Source: Podochytrium sp. JEL0797
Taxonomy: Eukaryota; Chytridiomycota; Chytridiomycetes; Chytridiales; Chytriomycetaceae
Direction: 5' to 3'
Assembly (NCBI GenBank): GCA_027596195.1
Contig: JADGJG010000018.1
Location: 26,442 to 90,441, forward strand
Length of the DNA stretch: 64,000 nt
Program-made: the position numbers and the translations under genes
Notes under the pieces: generated by a model
The model's input: only the letters and a program-made list of their open reading frames with translations
Told to the model about the DNA's origin: nothing
Database searches by the model: none
Shown: positions 33,601 through 44,342 of the stretch, piece after piece
Layout of the letters: each line of letters opens with the position of its first letter
Position numbering within the stretch: the first letter of the stretch is position 1

Positions 33601-35710
33601 GAGAGCCCCCGATACGCTCAAAAGGGGGCAAGAAACACACCTTGGTCGCGAATCAACTCATCCGACATTCCCTTCCCTTCCTCCGTCTTTTCAACTAACA
33701 TGTGAGTCAGCAAATCTTGAGGGACATCCTCCTTGTTGGCAATTTGCTGCTTGCGGATCTTGACGACGCCCTCAACGATCGAATGCATCAATTTGAGCTC
33801 ACGTTCATAGCGATAGTTAGCACTGAGTGGGAGCGACTTGTAAATCTAAAAATATAAAATTGGAGTGAGTTGCGGATTCGATTCGAACAAGTAAAAAGTA
33901 AAAACACGAAAACCCCACAAACCTTCATACTCTTTGCGCGATTCACACCCTCCTGCAAACAAAACTGCATTGACAAAATGAACGGATGAACGGGTCGGTC
34001 CTTGTCATCCAACAGCCCGAAATCGTACCCGAATCCCGTCTTGCCGATCGTTTCGAACGTGAAATTCGTCATCCATCGGTTGATGAGCATCTTCTCGCCG
34101 GATGACGCGTATTGGGCGAAAATGGCATTCGCTTTGTCAGCGAGGGTCGACATTTCCAGGGCGTATGCTTTAATGGCTTTCGGGGAGAAGGCGGGCATGA
34201 GGAGCTTGTGGCCAAGAACCCAATCGGCATCGTCGGCTTCGCTGGTGAAGAGACCTTGACCTGAAATAGTTGATGCGAGTATATTTTTGATCAGGAACCG
34301 ACAAAAAGGAGGCGATAATCTTTAGCGAAAAGCAGTTCCTCACCTCCAACTGGTTTCATCTCAGCCAATGAAGTTCCTTCAACGTGTTTCCAAAAGTCTG
34401 GACCTTCCGTGGCAAACAGTTCGGCGTATTTCGGATGTGCGGTATGGATTCTTTCGGTTCCCAGAATGTTGAGGCGGATCAGAGGACCGAATGTGTTGAA
34501 AAGAGCCCGGAGCTGGTTCAAAGGGTCTGGAAACACGTCATACAGGTTCCCTGGGAAAAAGAAAAAATGATTTAATTAATCACCTTGGCAATAACAAATG
34601 AAAACCAGGCAAACGGGGATGTCCCTACTGATCGAGTCACTCACCAAACAGAAGGGATCCGCGGGGACCCGGAATCGCGTTCCCACACGCCTCCGCGGCA
34701 ACCACCACCACCAGGTCTTTGGCCTTGACCTCCTCGAACGAGGTGAGCGGAGTTCCATGAATGTCTTTGAAGACGAGGGTGGGGGAATCGATCTTGAGGC
34801 GTTGGAGAACGTCGAAGCGGAGTGCGTCCAGAGTTTTGTACTGTTGGAGGTCGAACGTGTGGCCCTCCTGTTGCCGCAATTAATATAAGAGTATTAATTA
34901 AATTTCAATAGAAGCGGTAGGAGTTGAGACTCACTGTCTTGAAGTTCTCTTCGCGGCCGGAGGGGACAACAATCAACGGAGTCGGCATTGTGCGAAAGGG
35001 GCTTTGTTGAAAGTTTTTAGCTGAATGAAAGAAAGAAGGGAAGAGAAGGGGAACAGTGAAGGAAGGAGAAGTGATGAGGGGATCGCGGCGGGGTTGATCG
35101 GTACATACCGTGTGTGTTTTTCGGCAGGTTTTTTTTTTGGCAAAGTGTCAACATTCGCCACTGAAAAACAGGTTCTTTGATTGAGGTTCGAGGAGGGCGC
35201 CAAGCACTCTGACACATATTTGTAATTGAAATTTGAGTGTTGACAAAACAATTTTATCCCCACAGGCAAGGAACGAGCAGTGGGTTATGAAACCATTGGT
35301 CTTAATGAAAAAAATTTATTGATACCGAACGAGAGTAGAACAGATATTCGATGTTTGACGCGATAGAGAAATTATTCACGGCACCCATCTATCCTCGTGT
35401 CTGTCACCCCACATCTCATCTTCATACTATGTACATCAAGATTCGTCATCCCAAGCAAACACTCGAGATCCAACGCATCCTTTGCGCACCAAAGCGTCTT
35501 CAATTTGGCAAGGTTCTGGAGCAGAGACAAGTTCAAGTTCGTCGCGTGAGGAGCGTTCAAAGACTGGAGTCAATGGCATTTGGAGAGAGGCGTCGATTCG
35601 CGCACGTTGGTGCCTCTGATGTTCACACTTTCAAGGCTGGGTAAAAGAGACAGTGGGTGGATGTCGGCCAGTGTTAGTGGGGTGGATGACGCATTGATTT
35701 TGCGGAGACG
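30617..35710. repeat. Segmental duplication, copy 1 (partner 58946 to window end)
   Basis: Colinear similarity begins at TTGAATTTCATGGCCGTCGA and runs through the whole P450 fusion gene, its promoter side and into the LRR relic. The offset is about 28.33-28.36 kb. Identity is extreme in the middle (about 32.3-34.26 kb) and lower at both ends. Confidence 0.9.
30786..34988 (-). pseudogene. P450-reductase fusion (CYP505-type) with N-terminal beta-grasp domain, copy 1, frameshifted
   Basis: Ten exons match copy 2 one for one (34988-34935, 34867-34645, 34550-34344, 34260-33923, 33845-33641, 33564-33512, 33452-33210, 33143-32271, 32201-31252, 31181-30786). Nine have the same length as in copy 2; exon 7 is 243 nt instead of 250. 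The missing 7 nt lie near 33335, turn VYIERVLKETLR into VYMF and a stop (33327-33329), and cut the protein just before the K-helix ExxR, so heme, FMN, FAD and NADPH parts are lost. All other motifs remain (AGHETT, FSIGPRGCIGRQF, LLYGTNSGT, CAGTGIAPF). Decay is therefore recent, or the deletion is a sequencing error. A translated product would be an inactive fragment of about 420 aa. Confidence 0.85.
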
Positions 35711-36010
35711 AATGCAGTGGACGAGTGGGGTCAAATCATGCAAAAAAGTGTGGCTGAAGCTGACACTTTAGAGTTGCGTTAGTTGCGACAAGGATCCAAT
35801 GATAAAAGGGGTAGACGAAACTTCCATTATGCAAACGTGGGCACTTGGCGAGTGGTGTCAAATCAGACACGTTTGTTTCACTGATGTTGACGCATTCGAG
35901 TCTCACCAGGCCCGCCAAGGGAGCAATATCCACCAACTGAGAATCAGAAAAGTCTACCTTGCGAAGGTTGTAAAGAGTTGAGACGGCTGATATGTCTGAA
36001 GTGTTTGCTA
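35372..36010 (-). pseudogene. Decayed leucine-rich-repeat gene, part of the segmental duplication
   Basis: Leftward from 36010 come repeats: AVSTLYNLRKVDFSDSQLVD, IAPLAGLVRLECVNISETNV, SDLTPLAKCPRL. A ~60-nt out-of-frame insert that may be an old intron follows, then HDLTPLVHCIRLRKINAS, IHPLSLLPSLESVNIRGTNV, a TGA stop near 35575, and LLQNLAKLKTLWCAKDALDL. The end is closely matched by the relic at the right window edge. No F-box start is seen within this stretch. Confidence 0.65.
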
Positions 36011-36254
36011 TTATCTTACATTCACATTGTGCATCACATTAAGCCCCAGGTTGACCCGAAGGGTGTTGTAATATGTTGAACATGGATCGGATTTACTATA
36101 AATTGAGCACTGCTGACCGCATCAATAAAGATAACCATTTCATCCTATAAATTCCAACAGCCACTGCGATCAATTTGCCTTTCCCGTTGTCGCCTTTATT
36201 ACTCATGACATTGACGAAAATTGACGAAATAGTAACCCGAAATATCCTGGAAAT

Positions 36255-36765
36255 ATCCAATTTTCAATTTTGAAGATTCTCCGTATTCGCGAAGAAAGAG
36301 CGCCAGCGTGTCTTCCCAATGCGCAAGTGCATCATCCTCGCCATTTTCACCACGTGCAGCATTCTTTGACCCATCGTAAACGATTCTTAAGCGATCTCTT
36401 AGGCCCAGTCTCCCTCAATTCACTCGTCATTTCTGGTGGCTCGCGGTTTCACTGAGTTCATGGGATTCGGTTCGAATGAATCTTTGATGGCGCATTTCTG
36501 CGGATTATTCCCGGCCGCTGTGGTGAATGCGATTGGGGCGGATGAGAACTTGACTTCCATCATTGCCTTTCTGTGCGCTCATGATCACGGGTGCATGGAT
36601 TGCGGGGTGATTGGAGCAAAAGCATCAACTCGAGGAAACGATTCTGTTTGCAGGGAGTGTGAGGGTGGGGCGCAGGTTCGAATCATCACGCGGTTTCGCA
36701 TGTGGTCGAGGATATTGTTTTCAAGATTCAGAATACAACCAATTGCGGATATAATGATGTTTTTT
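36255..36765. repeat. Dispersed repeat family R1, copy 1
   Basis: About 500 bp that align along their length with 45285-45765: shared TTCAATTTTGAAGA, CTCCGTATTCGCGAAGAA, TGGGATTCGGTTCGAATG, GTGGTGAATGCGATTGGG and GATATTGTTTTCAAGATTC. One plus frame reads EFMGFGSNESLMAHFCGLFP, AIGADENLTSIIAF and CAHDHGCMDC. That looks like a decayed coding region with a possible Cys/His site, but other parts carry stops in every frame. Confidence 0.6.
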
Positions 36766-37254
36766 TTTTCAACTCGAGGGCCGTTGGTGGAGGGCCGTGG
36801 AGTTCCGGGTAAGAGTAAATCGGTGAGATTTTGGGGGGGCTGATGATATTATGGTTTGGTTTCACAAGAGGGGAGGATGGACGACGCTGGGTTTGTTTCT
36901 TGTGTTCTCTTGAATCCACACTCTGACTGCGTGTCCGCCAAGTCCCGTGAACACGACCTCACCGTTACGCACCCCACTCACTTTCCCCCCCACTTAACAC
37001 CTCAGACCCGCAGCTTATAGTCAACAGCAATCGGGAGTGGGATGTGGGGATGTGGGGAAGGAGGGGGGCTGTTGCCTCGAATTCAACACCTTTTGATCGC
37101 GATATAATCGAAAATCGAAAAAATGAAAAATAAAAACAACAACACCGAGAGGTTTCTTATTAAGCTGCGAAGACAAATATAACAAAGGCAAAAACTCTAA
37201 GAAATGATAAAAAATTAACACGGCTCACTCAGAGCCAACTCAACACACCCTGAG
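36766..37254. other. Intergenic, no gene seen
   Basis: Contains several homopolymer runs (T10 near 36755, C9 near 36985) and the 3' side of the Cdc20-like gene. No coding or RNA features supported. Confidence 0.5.
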
Positions 37255-38955
37255 CTATTTTCCCAACCTTTCCCACCTCTTGCGCTGACTGCGTCCGAAC
37301 GCGTTCCAAAAACGCAACGTTCCGTCCCCCGCTCCTGTCACGATGTTTTCATTTTCCGGCGACACTGCGAGGTACAACACGCGCGCCGTGTGTCCCTTGA
37401 GCGTTGCCAATGTACTCAACTCTGGCATCTAAAGAAATATATAAAATCGTGAGTTTCGTCACAAGAAAGCAAGCAAAAGAAGGAACACCCACCTTCCAAC
37501 CCAAACTGTTCCCCACCTTCCAAACCACGACGTTATTGTGATTTGACCCGTGCGTACTAACGATCTCATCCGCCTCCATACTCCACGCCATATTACACAC
37601 ATCACTCTCCGTGTTCACACCACCCAAGGCTGCTCCCACTTGCGTATCCCAAAATCGGATATGCTGATCCGCATTTCCTCCTCCACTCCCCAATAACCCG
37701 TTGCTGTGCGGGCTCCATGCGACGGCTCTAACAGCTGCCTGGTGTTCGTCAAACTTATACACCGGGTTACGCAGCATTGTATGGTCCCACAAGAGAAGAT
37801 TGTTGTCGTCCCCGCCAGACGCGAGGTATTTATCTGGGGAGGGGTGTTGGGCCCATTTCAACCCACATACATCGCCTTGATGGCCGACGAGCCGTGTGAC
37901 AACGTTATCGAATTGACCTTTAGATTTGAGATCGCGGAAGCAAATGCTGCCGTCGCCGGCGCCAGTGATGAGTTGCGTGTTGGAGGACCAGTCAATGGAT
38001 GTGATGCGTGATGATTGGCCATAAAGCGTGCGGAGGTGAATGGAGCCCAAGACTTCGTAGATTTGGATGACACCACGGTTGGTACCGACCGCAATGAGGA
38101 TTCCCTATAAAAGGGGGGGGGGGCGAGGGTTAGATTTTTTTCGACTTTGGACGCGGATTGTCTGGCGCTTCGCTCGATTGCACGCCTACCGAGGGATTCC
38201 AAGAAACGCAAGTCACCACACTCCTGGCTGCAGCCACTCCGACACTACCCGCTCTTACGACCCCAAAATCGCACAACTTGACTTGACTCTTCGTTTCCGC
38301 GTCCCGCACGTACAGACTACTGCCCAGCCCAATACCGAGGCAGTTTTTGCGCGACCAATCAACGACGCTCGAGTAAAAATTGTCCTGAAGCAACGGTGCC
38401 TTAAGCATCCAGTAAGGCTTGTTTGAGATCATTCGCGGGCCCAGCAGGTGGGTTCCAGTTGGTGTCGGAGGCGCAGGGGTTACAACGGGCATCGCGGGGT
38501 TCGGGTTTGCGGATTTGTTTGAGGGAATGGTTGGGTACATGGCTTTGGGGAACGTCTTGGCGGCATGAACGAGCTGGTCGCGGACTGCGGGTGAGCAACG
38601 CCTCGAAATCGAAACGAAATACACGAATACCTTTTTAAACTGGCGGTCAGTTAAGCCCCATCTGGACTGGCTGCATTCGGGGTTGAATTCGATGGGGGTT
38701 TCTTTGCGGTGCACGGATTTGGCGGATTTGACCACATTCGGACGCGGAGCATTCGCGTCGCTGACACTCGCCTACAGCTACGTTTAAGCGAAACGACACA
38801 ATGAATACAAACGAGAAGTAAATAAAGTGTCTCACCGCAGGGGGGGTTTCGCTACGACTGCCGATACCATCACCATCGTTACGGCGGATTTCAGATAGAA
38901 TCGACAAGCGGCGCGTGTTTCGTTGCTTTCCCAGATTCTTCTTTGCACCGGTCAT
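37255..38955 (-). CDS. Cdc20/Fizzy-family WD40 protein (anaphase-promoting-complex activator type)
   Basis: Four exons (38955-38836, 38771-38190, 38104-37493, 37428-37255) give 495 aa; phases check. The family entry signature is clear: KAPLLQDNFYSSVVDWSRKN, then LGIGLGSSLYVRDAET. WD repeats follow (HLRTLYGQSSRITSIDWSSN; RLVGHQGDVCGLKWAQH; KFDEHQAAVRAVAWSPHSNG; LKGHTARVLYLAVSPENENI; GAGDGTLRFWNAFG). Family knowledge: Cdc20 and Cdh1 bring substrates to the APC/C ubiquitin ligase. Two features are unusual. The N-terminal stretch NDGDGIGSRSE sits where a C-box (DRFIPxR type) is expected but lacks its core, and the protein ends in ERLGK instead of the Ile-Arg tail that docks on the APC/C. It may be a divergent, perhaps meiosis-specific, activator or a non-canonical relative. 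Confidence 0.88.
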
Positions 38956-38989
38956 TATTGGTTCGACCTTTTTTTTAGTGTGTGTTGAC

Positions 38990-39990
38990 AGCCAGGTTGA
39001 CAGCTGTCAAAAAAAGAAATTCGTAATTTGGAGATAAGCGTCTGCGGAAACGGGACTTCAAATCTCTTGAAGGAAATGAGCCGTTTATGAGTCTTCTCTT
39101 AGATTTTCTTCATTCTTTGATCACTTTCATATTTCCCCACATTCACCAGCTGTCACGGACCTGGCTCCGTCAGTTTCATAATTTGCATTGGAAAAGACAC
39201 TTTTCTAACCCGCAGTAAATAAAAATGACACGATTCAACATGTCTCTTTGGTGCAACGTGCAACCAGGCAGGTATTGGAGCTCTCCGGCTCAGTTCTGGG
39301 CCGCTAAGAAGCGAACAGATTCCTTCAATTCGCTCAGAAGTATGAATTCGCTCAGAAGTATGGGCGAGTGCGATTGCCGATTTCAGTAAACGTCAATAGT
39401 CAAAATGGATGAAAGAATATCAAAACTGAGTTCACTCCACCCCAGTCTGGATGAATCGGTCCAAGGTCGCGTTGCTTGGGTCGAAGCGGATACTCAGATG
39501 CAAAGGGTGCGGTGCAAGGGGCCTAACAAATCATGAACGACTTGATCCTGGACGATGAAGAGTTTCCTGGACGCGAAAGAGGATTTTCAACGCGGTGCAG
39601 CAAAATTGGTGAAGTAGAATAAGGCAGGCCTTCGATGAATATCAGTGGTGTGTGGTTCAAGAACTGCTCTCGTTGAGGTGATGGCCGATCATCACACACC
39701 GCTTTATTTAAGGAGGGGGACGGAGACATGCAGTGATGGGAACAGTCCCATACTACTTGACATGACAAGGGTCACATTAATGAAAGGGGGTTTTCCGTTT
39801 TCGGGATTTTGCGTCCGGAAGGTTTTACAACTTTTGGTAGTTTTCGAATGAGGTAGGTTCACTTTGTCGTTTATTTGAAAGATCACAGGAATAGAAAATA
39901 ACGCGAAACCGTTGGATTACAAGAGTCGAGAGTAAGGTCGAGAGCGGTCATAAAATGTTGGGGAACACATGCAATCAGCAAGGATTCAAA
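38990..39990. other. Intergenic, no gene seen
   Basis: No supported genes. A short direct repeat (AATTCGCTCAGAAGTATG) occurs twice at about 39328-39365. Confidence 0.45.
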
Positions 39991-40004
39991 AGAAGAAGAA
40001 GAAA

Positions 40005-40960
40005 GAAATACTTACACCCCCCGGACAGGGCCCCACGCAGGCTGTGCCTGCCTGAGTCTGGATTGAGATTCGGATTTTTCAAGGGTTGAGATCGAGTGAA
40101 TAAACTAGAAAAAAAATGAAGGGGCTTTCATGAATGGGAATCGCAAGAAAATTGTGTTACCTTGTAGTTGTGCATCTTCGTTCCAAAAACAGAGTGAGAA
40201 TGCCTTGGTCCGCCTGGAAAACGCGAGACTCTCCGTCCCAAACAGTGTCCTCCACATACCGATCTGGAGATCGGCCGATGATCGCCTTGAACGCAGGATG
40301 TCCTACAAAGACAAACGGTTGCATAAACGACCACCAGTGGATTGATCGCCGCGCTCGCACGATATCGGCTACGCATCGACGACCCCTCCGATGGATTTCT
40401 TCTGTCTGGAATGAGTCGCTGCACTTTTCTTGCAAGGCGCGAGTGTGCTGAAAACATTATATTTCAAATAGAGAGAATCACCAGGAAGTCGCGTTACCAT
40501 TTTGCTTGCATTTGCTGTTGATTTCTAACGCCCAAACTCGATGGCCACAAGTGGTCGCGTCGCGTGTCTAAAATAAAAGGAGCTTTGATGAGCGAGAATC
40601 GCAAGAAATCGCGTTACATTTTGTAGTAATGGATCTTCATTCCAAAAACCGAGTGAGAATGCCTTGGCCCGCCCGGAAAACGCGCGACTCTCTGCCCCAA
40701 ACAGAGTCCATCCACATACCGATCTGGAGATCGGCCGATGACGCCTTGAACGCAGGATGTCCTACGAAGACAAACGGTTGCATAAACGACCACCGGTGGA
40801 TTAATCGCTGCGGTCGCACGATATCTGCTACGCATCAACGATCTCCCCGGAGGATTTCTTCTGTCTGGAATGAGTTTCTGCGCGGTTTTGTCAAGGGAAG
40901 AGATGGACTCAGTGGAAGAATGTGTGGTATGGCGAACAACGCAAAGTGTCAAGATTGGCT
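40005..40960 (-). repeat. Dispersed repeat family R2, copy 1, with two tandem modules
   Basis: Two modules, about 40125-40455 and 40605-40945, are near-copies: both read GHPAFKA, then VWD/GRESRVF and HSHSVFG in minus-strand frames, and both are followed by a GTAACGCGA to TAG intron-like segment. The left end (40013-40055) holds a hairpin and GGGGCCCTGTCC(G)GGGGGTGTAAGT on the minus strand. The same arrangement recurs inverted at 56.4-57.05 kb and in part at 44.1-44.3 kb. Frames carry stops, so this is a decayed multicopy gene or element. Confidence 0.65.
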
Positions 40961-40989
40961 GGTGATGCGCTCAAAGTCTGGCCGAAGAA

Positions 40990-41445
40990 AAAGATTAGAC
41001 TGAGTTCCCGCGCCACAAAAAGGAAAACCGAAAAACACAAAAAGCGCAAAGACAAACCTCGATAAGAATTAATTCCCGGGAAGTCCAGGCCAGAAGAAGT
41101 TGAATCGAAGACCGGATGGAGAACTCGCGCATATTCGATGACACTTTGACAGGTGGGCAACACGCAAGTTGAGTTAACGATGCGCCGAGAGACAAGAGGA
41201 TACAGCAATAGCGCGCAGGACAATAATCTCTCGGTGTTGATTTTTGAAGTCTGGGAGGCCGTGTTGGAATTGTTTTGGTGAATATTTGTTGGTTTGGATT
41301 TTTGGATGCGTCTTACCAGTAGAGCGAGACATGTCGGAATATGGATAAACAGATAGTTTAGCAATGTGGCTGAGACTGCGGATGCTGTTGGTTTTGGTTG
41401 CTGCGCCAGCGAAAAGTCCTGACAGCGACATGCCTGACAGCAAAC
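40990..41445 (-). pseudogene. Possible exon remnants of an unrecognised gene
   Basis: A stretch reading GMSLSGLFAGAATKTNSIRS, then LSHIAKLSVYPYSDMSRST, ends at a good donor (GTAAGACGC, near 41317). After an acceptor near 41250 a second stretch reads INTERLLSCALLLYPLVSRR, then IVNSTCVLPTCQSVIEYARV. This could be two exons of a small gene, but no start codon with context and no family are seen. Confidence 0.25.
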
Positions 41446-41742
41446 AAAAAAAACGTACTCGGAGGATTAGAATGGATTTAGGCGCGTTCCGCAGGACTGG
41501 ATGAGGCGCAGATCAGCGCGGGATGCGAGCGAAGTGTTGCGATCTCAAGAGGCAGCGTTGGTTGAAGTCATGTCAGGTTGTTTGGGGAATGATTTTCGAA
41601 TCATGATTTCTTAGCCATTTTCTTCGTTCTTTCTTCAATTCAAGTTAAAATAATATACAATTGTTTTATGATATGGAGTTGAGGCAAGCAGACATCCTCA
41701 TTCATTCCGACTCGAAACCCCAAACTTTCGCTAACCCCATCC

Positions 41743-42885
41743 TCACGGCCCATACCGTAACACCGTTCGGTCCCGCGCGCCCTTCACGAACTCAAACACA
41801 CTTACGTCCATAAATACACAAATCGGGCGCGCTTGCGTAGTATTCGCCGCATTGTGGTAATTCGCGATACATGAAGGAGCAGGAGAGGGTGGGCTTGGGA
41901 GCGGGGTTGAAGAGGAGGGGTATGTGAGGATTTGGGTGTGGTCATGCAAGTGCAGGGGACGGTTTTTGCGGAGTGGTTGAGGCGTTGGTGCGAGAGAAGG
42001 GGGGCGCGGGTGTGGGTGGTTGAGGTGTTGGCGCCTCGATGAGTTTTTCGATGGCCGCTAGTGCGGGTCGAATGGGTGCAATGGAGCTCACGCGACGAGG
42101 ATGGTTGGGAGAAAGCAAGCGGTAATCGCGCTCCAACGCAACCATTTCCGGCAGGCACTCCTTACTGCACGCGACTTGTGAAATCTGCAAATAAAATCAT
42201 TTCGCCAACCCGCTGTTCAACCACCACAGGGTTGACCCCATCGCGATCACAGCCTCTACAACTCGGTCTCCCCTGAAGACATATCGAAACTGAGTAGCAG
42301 GTATTCGTCCTCGTTCAACTGATTGAACACACGTTCCAAAACGCGCATATCCTCGGGCGTATCGTTCTAGCGTGCTTTCCTCACCAACCCATCCTCCAAC
42401 ACCACCACCATGGCTTCACCACTACGACACACAGACTGGATCACGTACACTGGAAGCATCGCATATGATCAAGGAACAGGAACGAATCACACGCGTCGCA
42501 TTGGAGAAGGTTTTCCATGGGGCGCAAGCGGAGGGGAAAGCGTGGAGTTGATTTGGAGAGGATGCGCGAGTGAAAAAGGATGCATTCTGGCACAGATTGA
42601 TTGGCTGAGGCTGGTTCTCCCTTCACTAGATACGAGCGACACAGCTTGTCTGAGAATATTGATTTGACGGTGGAAATGGCGGCTTTGACGATGGCGGTGT
42701 CTTCGGATTTGGTGGAATGTTCGTGCGGTTTCGGGGGAAGTCGGGTTTGGTATTGGGGGAGGGACAAGGGCGGGTCAAGTTTGGGGTGATCAAGAGCTGC
42801 AGTTGATTCAAGGACAACGAGGAGGCGGGGCGAAGGCAGCGTTGGGGGGCATCGCAGCCGTAAAATCCATCCGGCAGACACAGGG
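41743..42885 (-). pseudogene. Possible multi-exon gene or relic with a CxxC zinc motif
   Basis: Three coding-like pieces are separated by plausible introns. The first (42885-42437) is helical and ends MENLLQCDACDSFLFLDHMR, then CFQC, a two-CxxC arrangement, at donor GTACGTGATCC. The second (about 42371-42275) reads NDTPEDMRVLERVFNQLNED and EYLLLSFDMSSG. The third (from about 42188) reads ISQVACSKECLPEMVALERD, then Pro-rich sequence to a stop. No ATG opens the first piece, and exact joins could not be fixed. It may be a zinc-binding regulator or a relic of one. Confidence 0.35.
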
Positions 42886-43265
42886 ACTGGAGAGTGTGGG
42901 TGAGTTGTGCGTGAGTTTTTTGCCTAGAGCATCCTAGAGGAAATTAAAAAGTGCTAGAGAGCGCCAGGGAAGGTGAGGGAAGGCTAGTGAAAACGTTTTT
43001 TAGGGTGGGACATGCGTTTGCGCGAGTTTTGCTTGGCTGCGAAATCAAAAAGAAAACAAACTTGTGAAGAGCTGTTATGATTGTTTGATTGATTTATAAT
43101 TCAAGATTCACTGCTGATCCGGAGAGTACCTGCGCAGTATGATTTTCAATGTTGATCTGTAGATTGACAGATTTTCTTTTGCGCGATTTGCAGGAACATC
43201 TGGATAGTAACCTTCTGCAGCAAGCTAAATGAAATGAAATAAAAAAAGAATGAAAAAGAAAAAAA

Positions 43266-43363
43266 CTACATCACACTGTATTCCCGCTTGGCCTCCCACC
43301 TTTACCAGCTTAACTTCGGAGATCGGATGGGATCTGGCGCATTTTAATATGTATGGCCGTAGC
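43266..43363 (-). rRNA. Shortened 5S rRNA-like sequence (about 98 nt), probably a pseudogene
   Basis: On the minus strand it opens CTACGGCCATAC, continues with GATCCCATCCGATCTCCGAAGT and TAAGCTGGTAA, then GGTGGGAGGCC, GCGGGAATAC and a closing GTGATGTAG that pairs with the 5' end. These are the 5S rRNA landmarks in order, but about 20 nt (the GGCTTGGTTAGTACTT-type stretch of loop E and helix IV) are missing between TAAGCTGGTAA and GGTGGG. A T-run follows the 3' end, as for a Pol III gene. Confidence 0.75.
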
Positions 43364-43369
43364 TAATGG

Positions 43370-44090
43370 AAACGTCATTCCTTCAATCGCCGGTGAGATT
43401 AAATATTCTTAGATTGATTAAATCCACACTTGGCGAAAAATTTCATACTTAATTGTCTCCTTCTTCCCCGACCATTCTATCCTAAAAGGGATTCTTCACG
43501 AGTTCCCTGTTGGAATCTACTGGTGCTCAAACTTGTGCGCGTACTACTCTTTTTAGTCTGAATTCATTTATTCAGGCACCGACTTCGGCTGGTTCATGTT
43601 CTTCAGATGGATGAAGAGGGAGTGGTTGCATAATTCGCATGGTCACGCTTCCTTTACGCTGATGCGCGGCTCAGTTCAATACTTGGAGCGAGGAGCAGGG
43701 ACGATTTCCGCGGGCGTGATTTACTTTGGAAATAATCCATGTTTGAGGATATATTAAAAGTTGGTACTAGCGGAGGAATGACGCCAGACAGTGACATTTT
43801 TGCAATCGCGTGTTTTTGAGGCCATGACAAATTGTCGAATTTTCACAAAATGTCTTCTTCCCTAGGCATGAATTTGATTGGTTCGCAAACCCGAACCGTA
43901 TATCTTCAATGAAGTCTGGCCGCGTGATCTCCTCTGTGAGTTTGCCTCGCCAGACGAGAAGAGAAAGACTCGGAGAAAAAACCCAAAAGGGGGCCGCTGT
44001 TCGAACCAGTAATTGAGCTAAGAGATGCAGTCAAGTGTTGCTTCATAGCGCACGGTCGCTTTAGAGCTCACCCCGGGTTTGCAATAAAAC
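43370..44090. other. Intergenic, no gene seen
   Basis: No ORF with coding character and no further RNA gene recognised. Confidence 0.4.
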
Positions 44091-44093
44091 GAA

Positions 44094-44315
44094 GTGCGGC
44101 ACTATCAAACGCGTCGGTTGGTATTTGGGGATGTCTATTGTTACTTTACTGAACTCTCTTTACTACTTTTTCGCGCATCAAAACGAGCTGCATCGCGTCT
44201 CTTTGCTACTACCGTCTGCCGGAGACCTGGGTACGCGATCTTCCTATCCTCTTTCTCGTCGAGACTCACACAGGGCTATCCTGCGTGGGGCCCTGTCCAG
44301 GGGGTGCAAGTGGCT
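44094..44315 (+). repeat. Dispersed repeat family R2, partial copy
   Basis: Ends with a CACACAGG...CCTGCGTG hairpin (44267-44287) followed by GGGGCCCTGTCCAGGGGG and TGCAAGT, matching the ends at 40.0 and 57.0 kb. One frame reads SSRLTQGYPAWGPVQGV just before the conserved GTAAGT-like site. Confidence 0.6.
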
Positions 44316-44342
44316 TGTTTTTTCGCGTTTCTTGAGTCTATT

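Noticed and set aside
38101..38130. Poly-G run as a possible assembly gap in the Cdc20-like gene
   Set aside because: It falls inside a clean intron (38105-38189) and does not affect the frame.
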